Notes under the pieces: generated by a model
What the model was told of the DNA's origin: nothing
Database searches by the model: none
What the model saw: only the letters and a program-made list of their open reading frames with translations
Shown: piece after piece, positions 25,539 through 38,510 of the stretch
Numbering within the stretch: position 1 is the first letter of the stretch
Layout of the letters: each line of letters opens with the position of its first letter
Program-made: the position numbers and the translations under genes
From: Straminergon stramineum
Lineage: Eukaryota; Streptophyta; Bryopsida; Hypnales; Calliergonaceae
DNA length: 64,000 bases
Assembly (NCBI GenBank): GCA_963920665.1
Contig: OY987272.1
Coordinates: 1,183,001-1,247,000, forward strand
Reading direction: 5' to 3'

Positions 25539-26350
25539 GATGAGATTGGAATTGAATGAGGTCTATCAAACTCTCTCCAACAATGTTTGGGACTAAAATC
25601 TGTAAGACAGAGAAGACTATTACTATACTTCGGCTCCAGGGTCTGCAAGGATGAACGCAATTTGCCCAGCCAAAGACATGAAAATAGACTGCTATAATGA
25701 AGACGAAAGATTAGTATCCGCCAGTTCAAGTCGGACCATGAAACTCACACTTGGGGACACCGACTACAGGAAGTGAATATTCCAAATCTGCAAATTCGAA
25801 ATTTCTCATTCTCAGGCGACACAGGAGGATGTCACAGTCGTCGAAGCTCACTCTAGCTAGAGTTGTACAGTAGTCGAAGCGGAATCAGAGATCCTCCATA
25901 ATTTAATTTGTCGGAGCTATTTCTAGAGATCTACTTACAGTAGGCGGAGGAGACGTACTACGATCTCAGAAACTCGTCGGAGAATAGCTACACTGATTTG
26001 TCTTAATAGTGCGTGTGAACTAATTTACTAAACTCACACTATTTTGAATTAGTGCAGGTTGAAATGTTGCTGTGTTGAACTAATTTGCACTAAAAGTGGA
26101 TCGGTGAGAGTTCACTGCTCATGACGACGAGGAAACCGCTGAGGAAGTTGAATCCTCCAAAGCGCCACCCAGCTTTCCGCCAAGACCAGGCTCGCCTAAC
26201 AGTGGCCTGTAACCCTGAATTTCTATTTGCACGGTTTGCATTCAAATTAAATAACGTGCAAGCCCGAGAGAGAGGAGAGAGTACCGGCAAAGAGAGGGAG
26301 GGCCATCTGTGGTGAAAATTGGTCTGCCGGAACGCTGTTGTTTGCCACTT
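25539..26350 (-). promoter_or_regulatory. Probable 5' leader and promoter of the tetraspanin gene
   Basis: On the minus strand, a CT-rich stretch at about 26250-26300 (CTCTCTCCTCTCTCTCGG) resembles plant core-promoter and leader pyrimidine patches. The region is less AT-rich than the spacer beyond. A 5' UTR intron is possible. No coding exon was identified. Confidence 0.35.
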
Positions 26351-29300
26351 TTTGAAGCTTCGTGTTACTCTTTGTTTTGCGTGTTTTGAGCCAAGTTTTG
26401 ATTCCTCCGGTTTCAGTGTGATGTTTTGATCTTGCAGTGGAAGAATTGAAAATGTCCGCTTGTTTCAAACATTAAGATAAAAAAATTGGGAGACAGTCAT
26501 ACAAAGCTGCCGCAACGACTTCCATTTTGCGTAAGACCGATCCTCCAGCACCCTCGTCATGGCTTCCTCAGCGCTGCAACAGGAGAGAGAATTCTAAATC
26601 ATACGCTGATCAAGTTGGCGTCTGCGGGAAGAAGAAGAAAACAGGATTCCTACAAAATGTGTGCCACTCGATACTTCAAGAGCTAGATCTACAGCAATCA
26701 GTCACTGCTCTTGCTCAGATTCTCAAAGCAGGCGCTTCACCTTCATCGCAAACGATCTACCAAAAATTCGAAGGAACAATTCATTCCGAGAATTAACACT
26801 TAAATCCTTACAGCAGCCAAGGACAGAAAGATCGTTAACATCAGTAACCCTAAATTTTTCCAAGGCATTCGTAGCATTCGTACTTCAAAAGACTATTTCA
26901 GTATCACTTTGATCTGCTAAAAATGAAACCTGACGTACTATTTTAGGACAAATCAAGTCGAAGTTGTTCGTAAGGTATCTATTGAGTCAAACCCACATGC
27001 AAGCAAGCTCGGAAGTGCTCCGAGCGAACAATTTCAATGAAAATGATCTTGGTGGTGATAGCTTTAGTTGGAATTGCTAAAGGTTGGAATTTTAAAGAGA
27101 GTCAAATAAGATTGGTGACTGGTTTGGTGCTTGAACGTGGAAATGTGCCGGGAACTAATATTCTCTACAAAGTGCAATTACAAGTGCTTGCTGTTCTAGA
27201 GCTACTCGGCAAATTCGTGCGTAGTATGCAATTGCCGAAGGAGCCACGATGTTGAGACGCAGTGGCACTAATGTCAAGTCGGACAGCAGCTAACTTAGTT
27301 TCAATGTTAACCCCTACTGAAGGAAGTTGCATACCTTTGGTCGAGGGTGTAAAGCGTGGCTGTCGCCCAATGATCCTTTTGCCTTTACATGGAAATGCAC
27401 GTACTCAGTCATGAAATATTAGATTGGGATGAGAATTTTTGTGATCTCAGTTAGGATCATAGTGCTTATCCTTCTTTTTTGTATTTTTTAAACAAGTTTG
27501 GATGTGCAAAAAACATAGAATTATTTTAGTGAGATTGAGAAAATTTGGAAGGAAATAGCTACATACAAATCCTGTATTTTGGGTTCACACTCTTTGTAAA
27601 GCATGAAATTATCAAATCTTTTTTCTATTCTTGTAGATGGTAAAGGTCTTGTGAGTAACAACTATGACTAGTTCAAAATTCTCATTTGGTTATAGAGAAA
27701 TTTTGATTGCGTATTATTTGAAAAATGTATAAAAATAACCTATCAAAAGAAGAGTAGACAATTCCTAAGGTTCATCCTTTGGCATGTGGTACGCTAATTG
27801 GAATTTGGTATTAAGAAAATCCTCCAAGGTTGTGATTTCTGAATTCTTGATAGAATAAAGGAAGTGTGTGGTAGGACTACAATAATTTCTAGGAAAACAA
27901 TGACTTGTGAAAGCTCTTGATTCATAGGCGCTACCTTCTATAGACTAACTCTTAGCTCAACTATCTAGTGGTGAAAGGTAAGGTGATACATATGGTGTGG
28001 TCACTAGCAATGAGGACATACTTTTATACTACTAGATTTCTATAGTACATTTAATCATTGAAAGAAAAAAATACAACGTAAAAGGTTATGGTCAACTTTC
28101 ACTAAGTAATTCTTTGTACTATTGGCAATTATTCCTTTGACAATCTCTATCCACCTAATATTTATGAAATTTTTTGGTTGAAACAATGTTGGAATATAAA
28201 TGTCATTTCCGCAAGGGTGAAACAATGACATCCTCTCCAATTTTGGTTGAAATGAGATTTCAAAACAAATATCATTTCAATATGGGATTTGTACTAGTGG
28301 AAGTAATCCACAACTTAATGAATTAGCACTTGAGAGTCTTGGCGTCCTCTAGATGGATTGTAATTGTTTTCAAGAAATAAATGTTGGAGCTGCATCAAAA
28401 AGATGAATTACATTCAAGTATATTTCTATCTATTTCTTCATCAATGGCATTAGTGTGAGCTACACTTTTACATAAATTAGTGCAATCAAAGATTATACTC
28501 AAAGACTTGTAATCTATCGAGGTAAATTAGGAAAGCAAGAATGTCACATGTCTATTCTCATGCATCAACTATTTACTCCAACCAATTAGCCCTTGACCAC
28601 TTGCACAATCCATAGAATATTTCTTCTTGGGATGACTTCTCATTGCTAAATCAATATTCCAAGACAAAACTTAGTGAACATTCGTTGACATGTTTGAGTT
28701 TCAAAAATCAACTAAGGTGGAATTTTTATCCAAATCAAGAGTTTTTTTTGGCTACGGAAAGACAACCCAATAAACTATATGGAGAAATTTTTGTTTTTCA
28801 ACAATTAAGTACATATTAATTTAAGAAATGTGCACAATGTGCTCAATTCAAAAAGTCAAAGTTTAAGGCACTAAGTGATTTCTCGGAGGATCTACCTTAG
28901 TGTAGCTACATAATTGTGGATGAAACTTATTTCCTATTTGTCAATTAGGAGTTAGAATTTCTTAGTTGCTAGCTCTACCCCCAAGTGCATTGGATCAAGG
29001 ATTTTACTTGTAGTTGACTTGAAAACTTTTTTACATTGTCTAAAAATAAGCGTTATATTGTACAACTTTCACGTTTATAGTATATTTGGAATTTACTCAC
29101 ACATAAAGTTGGTATGGTTCATTGAATGAAAGAAATCATCTAGGACTCTTTATTTTTTTAATCAAAGTAGAACGCTAAATATAGTGAAAAAATTTCACAA
29201 AGGCTCTAATCTTTATATGTGAATCGAGTGTAGATATATAACGGGGTTGTAATCACCTTCACTTTTTTAGGAGTATATGTAACACCCCCTCAATTTCTTA

Positions 29301-31167
29301 CTTCTCAACAAATACAACTCTTAGTGGACTTCTTTGCATATATTGCTAAATTATTTAGTGGCTTCACTAAACTAAATATTGCATGTCATATATCACAACT
29401 TTCCATAGGCATTTGCCACAACTTCATTGCTTCATGACTCAATAAGGGTGGTCACACCTTCTTCTCCCCATTCTCAATCTTTAGAGAATGGGGACATGAC
29501 ACTCTTCCTTTGACTTGTGGAGGGCCCATTTTTTCAAGATTGAGAAGTATCATTCTTCTCCTTTGAAGGTGAAGAAGTTTTCATGTGTGCATGTTTCACC
29601 TTGAGTATGCCACTTTCACCTCTATATTGTGTAGGATTTACAATCGTCTTGTCTATCACACTATTTGGCTTTGTACTATTTAAAGATCTTCTAGTCACTA
29701 TGATATAAGAAGAGTTGCTTATCAAAATCATATGAATTCCATCTTCTAATGTTCTTAATTATGACAAAGTGAAGGTCAAACTATGAATCTATAAACCTTT
29801 AGTTCGAAGTAGATGTGTTTCAACTCTATATTCTTGCAAAATTACATCAAACAAGTACATTAGACCTAGTGATGTGGAAAAAACGAAGGTGATATATATT
29901 GAGTGACCCTAAAGCCCAAATGACTTTGTGGATTATTCTAACCTATGTCACCATGATTGGGTGAATGCTCACTAGAAAATTTTTGCATCTAGAATTTCAA
30001 GAAAATCCCATCCTTGATTCTCCATTCTCATCTTCCATACAACACAAAAGGAGGGTCATACCTTATTCATAGAGAAAGGCTCCTATTGGCTCCTCTTTTC
30101 ATTCCACAACCTCTTGTTCTTCATAAAAGTTTCATTCATGGAGAAGGTGTAACAACCCCTAATTCATGACATTGCATGTACTTACTACAAGCCATATCAT
30201 AAAATGCAATACTCAAGTTACATCAATGAAAACTTAAAAAAATGGCCAAGGTGAATTGACCCCCTCATTGCCCAGTCTTTGGATGACAAGGGGGGTGAGG
30301 GGCGCCATTCCGTGTCCATCCCACCCCAACCTCCTCCCTAGCAACTAGTGATCCTAAAACATGTTTAGGGAAATTAGCCAAATGTTCATTTTTGGAAGAT
30401 TTTTTTGAATTTAACACTAAAAACATGAAGAAATTAAGTAGCAACCAAGAAAAATTTAACCAATTTTGGGATCACTACTTGCAACCTTCTCCCTCTATGA
30501 CTTGCTCGCCACCTCCGACCTCCCTCCGACCTTCAACCTACTCTTGTTTACTATAACCTACCTTGAGCTTGAAAGCCTTGCAAATTTCTAGCTTCTTCCA
30601 AGAGTGCACAATTTTTTTATAATTTGTATTTTTCAAATGCATGAGTTATTTTTTTTGATAATATTTCTCATTTTTTTCTCATAGAATCTAAGGATGCAAA
30701 ATGTTTGACATCAAGTGCTTGTAATGTTACCATGGGAGGAGGGCCAATTATGCAATCACAAAAATATGCTCTATTAAAGACACACATATAGAAATGATTT
30801 TGGGTAGAATCATAAATAATTGTAACCCCTAAAGTTCCATGACTATTATATCTATCTATCAGGTTTAGAAAAAATAATTCTAGAATTAGACATCATAATT
30901 TTTAGGGAAGGTATTTTATAAAAAAAATATTTTGTATGTAAAAAATATAAAATTTGAAGAAACACTCTTATTTTAAGAATTTTCCAAAGAAAAATTCTAA
31001 ATTTAATTAAATATTGAACATGAAATGGCTACCTTAATAGTTAGTACTGAGTGTTTCACCAAAAATCATTCCAAAATTATCATTAATACAAAAAAATATT
31101 TTTTTGACATGTACAAGTGGTGCAGAATGTAGGGGTGAAGGTAGAGGTATCCAAACTTATAATCTTT
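26350..31167. other. Gene-poor spacer
   Basis: Short overlapping frames at 26486-26912 lie in less AT-rich DNA but show no recognisable domain or consistent splicing. From about 27400 the DNA is AT-rich with no supported gene. A TGTAACACCCC sequence near 29278 resembles an LTR start, but I could not pair it with an end. Confidence 0.55.
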
Positions 31168-31169
31168 TA

Positions 31170-31731
31170 CTCCCTCTATCCCATAATGATCTTCTTGTTG
31201 GCTTTAATTTCCTATCCCAAAATGATCTTCGTGTTGCATTTGTGATGTTGTGAGTTGGTCAGATTTTGCTTCTAAGTGCTATCTAGGACCAACAAAACAA
31301 CTCTGAATAGTAGTTCTCCCTCCATCCATACAATCATCAATCAAAAGACAAATGATTGAAGGGGTTAATCAACATTGTTTGTTTTTATTTTTTGCATCTC
31401 TTTGAGTATTTCTTGATTGAAGGAGATGAAGCTTTGGGAGGCAAAACAAAGTTCCACACATAGTCTTGGGCCCATACTAAATGCCCATAAAATGACAATC
31501 TCACACTCAACAATTAAATGACCAGTGGTGCTCTTTGAAAATGCCCCTAAAAATTCACTTTTCAATACTCCCAAACTACACTTTGAAAATGGCTTCCAAA
31601 CTCAAATTTTCTAGGATGCTAAGAATGCACCAAACTCTACTTATAGCACAAAAGGGGTCTTCAAAATGTTATTTTTAGCTTTAATCTGTATCTTTTTGTT
31701 AAACAGGAAGATCATTATGGGACGGAGGGAG
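31170..31731. mobile_element. Stowaway-like Tc1/mariner element (562 bp, TSD TA)
   Basis: The ends are inverted: CTCCCTCTATCCCATAATGATC at the left and its near inverse, ATCATTATGGGACGGAGGGAG, at the right, with TA on both sides (31168-31169 and 31732-31733). CTCCCTCYGTCCC termini and TA duplications are typical of plant Stowaway MITEs. The interior is non-coding and shares long similarity with the element at 54588-56395. Confidence 0.88.
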
Positions 31732-31733
31732 TA

Positions 31734-33840
31734 CTAAACTAGAATAATAGTGTGGAATACTTCAATTTTTTGAAGCAATACATTATGAATTTAGGATTTA
31801 TAGTGAAAATAAACAATTTTAATTACGTTATCTTTTTCTATCATCAAACTTAAAATCCTCTTACCTTCAAATTATTACATTGTAGGTATATAAATTGCTT
31901 AACTATGACTAAAGAAGCCTATTACCATTCCTTGATACGTTGAAATTGCTTTAATTGTTACTTTAATTACCACCCACATACATTAATCACATAAACTTTT
32001 TACAAGGATACAAAGAAAAGTGAACTTACGGTGCAAAAATTTATCTTATTATAGGAGCAAGGGCGCAAAATTAGTATCACCACAAATATATTATTTCAAT
32101 AAAAATTTGTTCAGCAAAATAATATTTTAGATTTTACAAATTTACAAATGTGTAATTTTGATAACTTAGTATTACATGCACTAACTTAATAAATCATTGT
32201 ATATATCCCAATAATTTGAAAATTAAAAAATGACATTTTGTGCAATTTGAATTCTAAAATTAAATTATTGCAACAAATAAGTGTCTAAGTGTGTGATCAA
32301 CTTATATGTAGTCTATTCAAAGATGTGAAATTAAATAACTTCTTTATGAATTGCCCAAATGAAGATGGGCAAATATGGTTTAAGACTTTACAGTAGGGGA
32401 ACCCAAATGTGCCAAGTGCCTAAATGCACATTTTAAAGAGATAATCATCTTGAAGTACATCTCCTAAATCAATATGTACCTATTCTTGAAGAAATGGTTT
32501 TAAAACAATTGCCAAAAAACTTTAACTCTCATTCATAACTTTTGCATATGGTATCCAAATGATGCGTTCTTTAGTGCATTGAAATCTCGTATCACTTGTC
32601 AATGAGAAAGTGTAAATATTTCACAGGTTTCATAATAGAAAAAAGTCTACGATAAAAAAAAACAGTGTCAATTTTGGGTGTCCCTTGTGCAGTTTTGTTC
32701 TTTTGAGACACATGCCCGATTTGCACCTTCAGAAATCTTTATGCATGAGCCCTTTTGGAAATTTTGAAGGGGGATTTAAAAAAATTGCCAAGCCGTTGAT
32801 GCTACAACCCACAACCATCCTGCAACAGGTGAACCACTGCAATACAAAGGAGTCTCGCAAAAAACGTCTACAACTAGCCAATCATTTCAAAATTTTGTCT
32901 AATGGGTGGCCAATGCTTAAGTCCAGGTGCAAATTGCTTGAAGGGCCCAATCTGATTAGCCTTCACTGGAGTGATGAATTTGGATGGCTAATGGGCGGAG
33001 CAAATGTATGATTCTGTGATTTTGTTAAAAAATTATGACAGAGATCATTGGTGCTGCCTGGGTCTTGCAGTTGCCAGGATTCATTTGTCACCTTGCCTGG
33101 ATTAACTGGAGATGCATACTTATTCTCTCGTGGTTCAACATCTGCAAAACTGCTCAGCAAAGTCACGTTTCCGGTTTTTAATGTTTTCCTCAAGGCTTGG
33201 TCCGCATGGCCCACGAGGAATTCAAGGCTTGTAGCACTAGTATAATTGTGGAACATGCTTCAGGTAACTAGCTTGAGGTACATGCACAGAAGAAGCTTGA
33301 GATTGTCACAGCAAAACAGGACGAGCCAAACCACTCACCACGGCTAGCTTCAAAAACATGGACCGAATCTTGAGATAGGCATGGCAAAACATGACTAGCA
33401 GAACCACTCAATGATGGTAAGCATCGGCCAATTCGTGATCAGCTACATCATCTCACCAGCCACCCAGTCGGGATTCCAGAGTAGACACCATCGAGGCCAC
33501 ACAGTTTTCGAAGCACCACAGATCCCCAACACACACCACAACAGTGCTGATGAAACACGAGTCCACCATCTGCACTGTCATTCCATTTCCGTAAAGCACC
33601 GAACCACAAGAACAAAAAATGCAAAAGGGACACCCAAAACTCAGACACCCAAAACTGTCTGAGTTTGGAGGTTCAGATCCAAATTTCACGGAGATCAGCA
33701 CTGCAAGAGGTCGGAAGGGAGGGATGGAGGAGCAGGTCGGAGGCGGAGGAGGTTGGGGCGGGATGAACAGGGAATGGCACCCTTCAATCCTCCGTCATCC
33801 AAAGGTGGGGGCAATGAGGGGGTCAATTAACCCTGAACGG
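31734..33840. other. Spacer upstream of the kinase pair
   Basis: No gene is supported. A 108-codon frame at 32685-33011 has no recognisable domain. The segment from 33000 on is less AT-rich than the rest but shows no domain or splice pattern I can defend. Confidence 0.5.
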
Positions 33841-34011
33841 ATATTTCGTTAAAACGGCGATATTCCACAAACTGGGCACTTTGAGGTTCAGACCGCGCGG
33901 TCTGAAATGTATACCCCTCCTAGATTTCAGACGGTGTGGTCTGAAATCTACACCTGTCCTAAAAAATAAATGGAAAAATGGCGTATGAATACCGCCATTT
34001 TAACGAAATAT
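33841..34011. mobile_element. Small TIR element (171 bp), relative of the kinase-locus MITE
   Basis: The inverted ends ATATTTCGTTAAAACGGCG (33841) and CGCCATTTTAACGAAATAT (ending 34011) match over about 23 of 25 bases. The core CGTTAAAATGGCGGTAT resembles the CATTAAAATGGCGGTAT ends of the elements at 34733 and 35761, so the three probably form one family. The interior has two similar stretches, TTCAGACCGCGCGGTCTGAA and TTTCAGACGGTGTGGTCTGA. No clear target duplication was seen. Confidence 0.65.
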
Positions 34012-34732
34012 TTGTTCCTGGCTTTAAACAACCGTCTCAGGTCAAAAGTTTTGTCCCACTTAGAAGAATCAAGAACAGAAAGAGACACAAAAAGTCAACG
34101 TTCTATCAGTTCGCATGCCCTCCACCCCGCCATCACGGAGTTATTTTGAGCAATCTGAGTACTGTAGTTCAAGCTCTCTATGAACTTCGAAATGCATCAG
34201 GAGCTGTGTAAGCTACTAGTTTGTGTTATTGTGTGAGAGGATTTAGAAGAGGTTGTGGGGGTTCCTCCTGTAGAGTCAATGCTTCGAAGTCCTTCGTAGA
34301 TGAAGACCTCGGATACCAACTACAAGATTTTCTTCAAAGATTTTCGTGAATTGCAAACCGCATGGAGCGGAGGGAGTAGCGCTCGTGAGACAGCCTGAAG
34401 GACGGTGCGAGCTGACTCTCTTAAGGTTTGAATCGAAACTGTCAAATGCTCAGGTCTTCAAATACGTATGTAGGATAGGTCTGCATTGATTGAGCTCTTC
34501 TTAGTCTAGCTCTCCATACAAAGTCTTGAGGGTTCTGCTCTGAAATCGGGTTTCAAAGATTTCACTTGTTTTCCCGTGCAGGTAACTTTGCTCTGATGTG
34601 GACTCTCTTGTATAGATCACTTTGCATGTTAGTTTTTATCGTGTAAAGCGGTTGGATCCCCATCAGATTCTCTGTTATCCTCATATCGGTCTTTTATATA
34701 TGCAGGAATCGTCTAGGGTGTAGAGTACAGAT

Positions 34733-34846
34733 GGTCAATTTCATTAAAATGGCGGTATGATGATGAAATGGCGCAACATTCCATTAATATGGCGCAGAGT
34801 ATGTCAAAAATGGCGCACGGCATATGCCATTTTAATGAAATTGCCC
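34733..34846. mobile_element. MITE copy upstream of kinase 1 (114 bp)
   Basis: The ends GGTCAATTTCATTAAAATGG and CCATTTTAATGAAATTGCCC are inverted. AT flanks both sides (34731-34732 and 34847-34848). The right end is 66 bases before the kinase 1 start codon. It is almost the same sequence as the copy inside the kinase gene. Confidence 0.8.
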
Positions 34847-34912
34847 ATACAGGGTTTACAGTTTACTGCAACAGTGACAACAATATTTCTGAATTTTTTT
34901 TCAAGGAGCGCC

Positions 34913-36135
34913 ATGGCGACCTCATCGGGAAGCTGGAATGGTGGAGAACAAATTGATGAAGAGATGCCTGAGTTTCTGAGAATTCCTCCATCGGACATCG
35001 AGATAGGACGAGGCGGTTTTTCAACAGTGCGCAAGGCGTTGTGGGGTGGCAAGCAGTGTGCTGCTAAAATTGTACAAACTGCGAATGTACTCGCCATACA
35101 GAAGGAAGTGGCGATCCTCTCCAAGCTCAGTCATCCCCACATTATGGGTTGCGTAGGATCTTCTGTGGACAGTACTGGGGATCCCAGTCGCTGCATGATT
35201 TTGATGGAGTTGATGGAGAGTGACCTGCGTCACCTCATGAATGAGCGCTTAAAGAATGCGGCCAAGGATGCATCGCCATTCAGTGAGACTGAAGCCGTGG
35301 ACATCCTTTGTCAAATTTCGTCAGGGATGGAGTACTTGCATGGTCAGGGTGTTTTCCACGGTGACTTGAAGGCCTCCAATGCACTCGTGTCGCATGATTG
35401 TGATGGTAAACTTCATGTCAAAATCACGGACTTCGGTGTGTCCCAGATGGTGAAGCTGGACCCTGCGGAAACATCGGAGGAGTTCATGAGGAAGAAGCAC
35501 TTCCAAGGTGACGGAGGAACGCGTGGCTATCAAGCACCAGAAGTATCATCATCGAGCGTGATGGTTTCTGAGTTTGGCTGTACTTTCAGGCAGCGGATTC
35601 GCACGCCTGCTTATGAATATTCTGGGGATTTTGAAATCCCGAAGTTATACAAGAGAAAACCTACGGAGTTCTATTCGGCCAAGGCCGACATTTACTGCTT
35701 TGCTATAACATGCTCTGAGATTTTGTCAGGACGCATTCCCTTCCAGTCTGTTCCCAAAATGGTCAATTTCATTCAAATGGCGGTATGATGATGAAATGGC
35801 GCAGAATATGTTAGAAACTACACGGCATTCCATTAAAATGGCGCAGAGTATGTCCAAAATGGCGCATGGCATATGCCATTTTAATGAAATTTCCCATCAA
35901 ACCAGACATTCCTGCACTGGTGTTGCAAGGAGCTAGGCCGGAACTCCCGCATGGTCTGGATCGGCGCTTGGTGGCTCTCATAAATATGTGCTGGGACGAA
36001 AAACCTTCGAAAAGGCCCAGATTCAGTGATATCAGGCGCTTACTGGAAAATTGCTCTTCAGATCGAAGCTGGAAGAGAGCGCTGAAACGCTGGGGTCGAC
36101 TATTGAGGAGATCCTTAAGAGGCATGTGGAAGTAG
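34913..36135 (+). CDS. TKL-like non-RD protein kinase, copy 1, interrupted by a MITE
   Basis: The frame 34913-35788 (291 aa) encodes most of a Ser/Thr-type kinase. Visible: Gly-rich loop IGRGGFSTV (31-39), Lys52, helix-C Glu65, catalytic HGDLKASN (149 on; HGD replaces HRD, so non-RD), DFG (173-175) and APE (208-210). A 135-bp MITE at 35761-35895 supplies a premature stop at 35786. Beyond it, 35898-36135 continues the C-lobe (ARPELPHGLDRR...CWDEKPSKRPRFSDIRRLLE). Removing the element and one AT copy restores the frame, so the insertion is the lesion. The truncated protein lacks the last C-lobe helices and is probably inactive unless the insert is spliced out. Just past the ARG/LEN end, another frame reads an Ala/Glu-rich helix, which hints at a further small shift. 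Upstream DNA from about 34160 matches that of copy 2. Confidence 0.8.
35761..35895. mobile_element. MITE inserted in the kinase 1 coding region (135 bp)
   Basis: The left end GGTCAATTTCATTCAAATGG and right end CCATTTTAATGAAATTTCCC are inverted. AT flanks each side (35759-35760 and 35896-35897). It matches the element at 34733-34846 but has about 20 extra internal bases. The net insertion of 137 bases shifts the kinase frame. Kinase copy 2 has no insert at the equivalent site (about 41362). Confidence 0.85.
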
Positions 36136-36139
36136 CAGC

Positions 36140-37401
36140 AGCTAAGTTAGCAAGGTGGGAGGTCATCCATTCGACTTGGCCAGGGAAGCCAAGCAAATCC
36201 TACGCGGTTACCTTGTTAGAGAGCAGCTTTTGTATGAGTGTGATTTCTGGCAGATTCGTGTAGGGCTGTGAGAGAAATCATTACTTTGAGTAAAAGAGCC
36301 AAACTCTCCAATAAGTCTTGCAACCCCATGCATGGTTTACAACCAAGTAGTTTGATTACAAAACATAATCGTGGTAGGTAAATTTAGATATTTGATTGAG
36401 ATTTTTGGTCTTGGACAAGGTGGGTCATGTACCTTGTTGAAATTCATTTCAATTTTTAGAAATATCTCTCTTTGTGAGAGGTGGCTGATTTTGAAAACAC
36501 TAAGGTGAGTTTAAAGGTACAAATGTACAATGCTAGATACACTTGAAAATTTCATTGTAGGAGATTACAAGTAGTAGATGTCAACCGGCTTGGGAGCTGA
36601 GAGTATCAACATCACTACATGCATGAGTCTAATGATTGTTGCTTGCAAACATAGCCTAGAACTTTTGTGAGAGAAGATTGATGTTTGTCTAGAATATTGT
36701 GTATATGATATTGCTAGGAGTTCTATAGCAAACTTTGTGAAGTTCTAAGTAGTGTTATTTAACTTTGTATCATGAAATAATAATATAATATAAAAGTCCT
36801 TAACTAGACACCAAATTCTTCAATCCAAATTGAGCCTATATCAGTGCTACAAATACTAAGTGTTTGATGAATGACTTCACCTTAGATAGTAGGATGGGAA
36901 AAAATGTTTTTCATCCTATTTTTTTTTGTTGAAGGCACTTATGTACATTTTTAGTGAATAGTAATTCAAATTCCCTCATTTATGGAATTATTCACTTTTC
37001 TAGTGAAGAAGATGTTTAACTTATTAAGGTCCAGTCAACTACTTTATAGTCAAAATTAACACTTTTTCCTTAGTAGCTAGAGTTTTAGAATGAATTTGAA
37101 GTTAGATGAAAGGCCAGGGGTGTGGGGAATTAGGAAATGAATGTATTGGGACAAAGATTTGTGGAATTTTGTATTGGCATGTTGTTTAGGGGTCGAAAAA
37201 ACATACAAAATACAAGCTGAAAATATGCAAATCAATGCAAAAATCTAAATTGTGAACCATCAATCAATCATCACAAAATCTACAAAGCTCCAAGCATTTT
37301 CACCTCTTACAATCAAATCTCCCAAATTCATCTCAGTTTGGTATTTTTTTATTATATTTAGACTAGGACCAAAAAACATCTTGCCTACCTCTAGAATCAA
37401 C
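36140..37401. other. Spacer after kinase 1
   Basis: AT-rich DNA with no supported gene. The first 120 bases may be the 3' remainder of the kinase gene. Confidence 0.5.
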
Positions 37402-37406
37402 CACGG

Positions 37407-38510
37407 TGTCGCGCCCCTTAGTGGCACTTACCACCTTAAGCTCATTTTCCAAACACTTAACACTTTAGTGCCACCAAGGTTCACGCTCTCCTAACACTGC
37501 ACATGCCACGCACCCACAATGTTAGGTTCCACCTCAAGCCACGGGGTTCCCCATTCCTCTGTGACTCCCAATCCTTTCCTTCCAATCTTTAATTCCCACA
37601 AGACACCGGGCATGTCATTTGATGAAATGGGGCGAAACTTCCATTGATGTCCAAACACTCGTTGAGGCACTACTCCCACCGGTGCTAACCGCCCTTGAAT
37701 GTGACCCAACTCCCCACTAGGCCCAACCCAACTCATTTCGGGACTCATTAATCGGGACTCACCAAACGGGACTCACACCATGGCCTAGTGTGAAGTGGGA
37801 CACCACCCAACCGGTATCAAGGAGTGCACAAGCACTCCATGGTAACACACAAGTGGTGGTGAGACTCCAACACTAGCCTCACCACCCGGGGTCACTTAGA
37901 CTCACCATGGCACCATCCGGGAGTGAGGAGGGAGACCACCCCTCCTTATAGTACTCTCTGCGGGATTCGACAGCCCCCCCCCTATACTAGAGGTCACCGG
38001 GAACCCCCCAAGATGCACCCCATCTTGGAAGACCACCCATTTCTTCCGATTCGCACTACTTTGAGACTCCCGAACTTCCACCCGGCATAACTTTGCGTTC
38101 CGGGATCCAAATCGCACATGCGACCCCATTTTCGACATCTACGCGACGCGTAGATGCCGATGGACTACTCACTTGCTCCATTCGGACAAGTACTCGCAAA
38201 GATATCGCCCTCCAAAGATTCGGGACACTCTTGGCGCGACTGGGACACCCCCAACTTTGAACGCCCATAACTTTTGACTCGCAAGTCCAAATCACGCGTT
38301 CTTTGGACGGTTAGAAGCGTCTTCTCAAGACCTTTCTAAGCATGTATCACACGCCCCCAAATTTTTCCGGATCAGAACGCTACATCGCTCTGATCGCTCG
38401 GGACTCCTAGTTTCCTCACCTCATCTCTTGCAAGGCTTGGGGAGTCACCCCCAATGTCCCCCTTGCTCACCAAGGTGGCACGGGCACGCCTTGTGATGAG
38501 GGTCGTGACA
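37407..38510 (+). mobile_element. Solo LTR (1104 bp, TSD CACGG)
   Basis: It begins TGTCGCGCCCC and ends GGGTCGTGACA, with short inverted TG...CA ends. The same 5-mer, CACGG, sits on both sides (37402-37406 and 38511-38515), as expected for LTR-retrotransposon integration. No internal gag-pol or second LTR is present, so recombination between the two LTRs probably removed the body. The perfect duplication and CpG-rich sequence suggest a fairly recent event. It is less AT-rich than its surroundings. Confidence 0.93.

Noticed and set aside
26486..26912. Overlapping short plus-strand frames in less AT-rich DNA
   Set aside because: Three frames overlap without any recognisable domain or consistent splice sites.
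29278..30157. Possible LTR (TGTAACACCCC start, TGTAACA-like end)
   Set aside because: The ends are not inverted, flanking 5-mers differ, and no second copy exists in the window.
32685..33011. 108-codon plus-strand frame
   Set aside because: No motif, no splice context and AT-rich surroundings.
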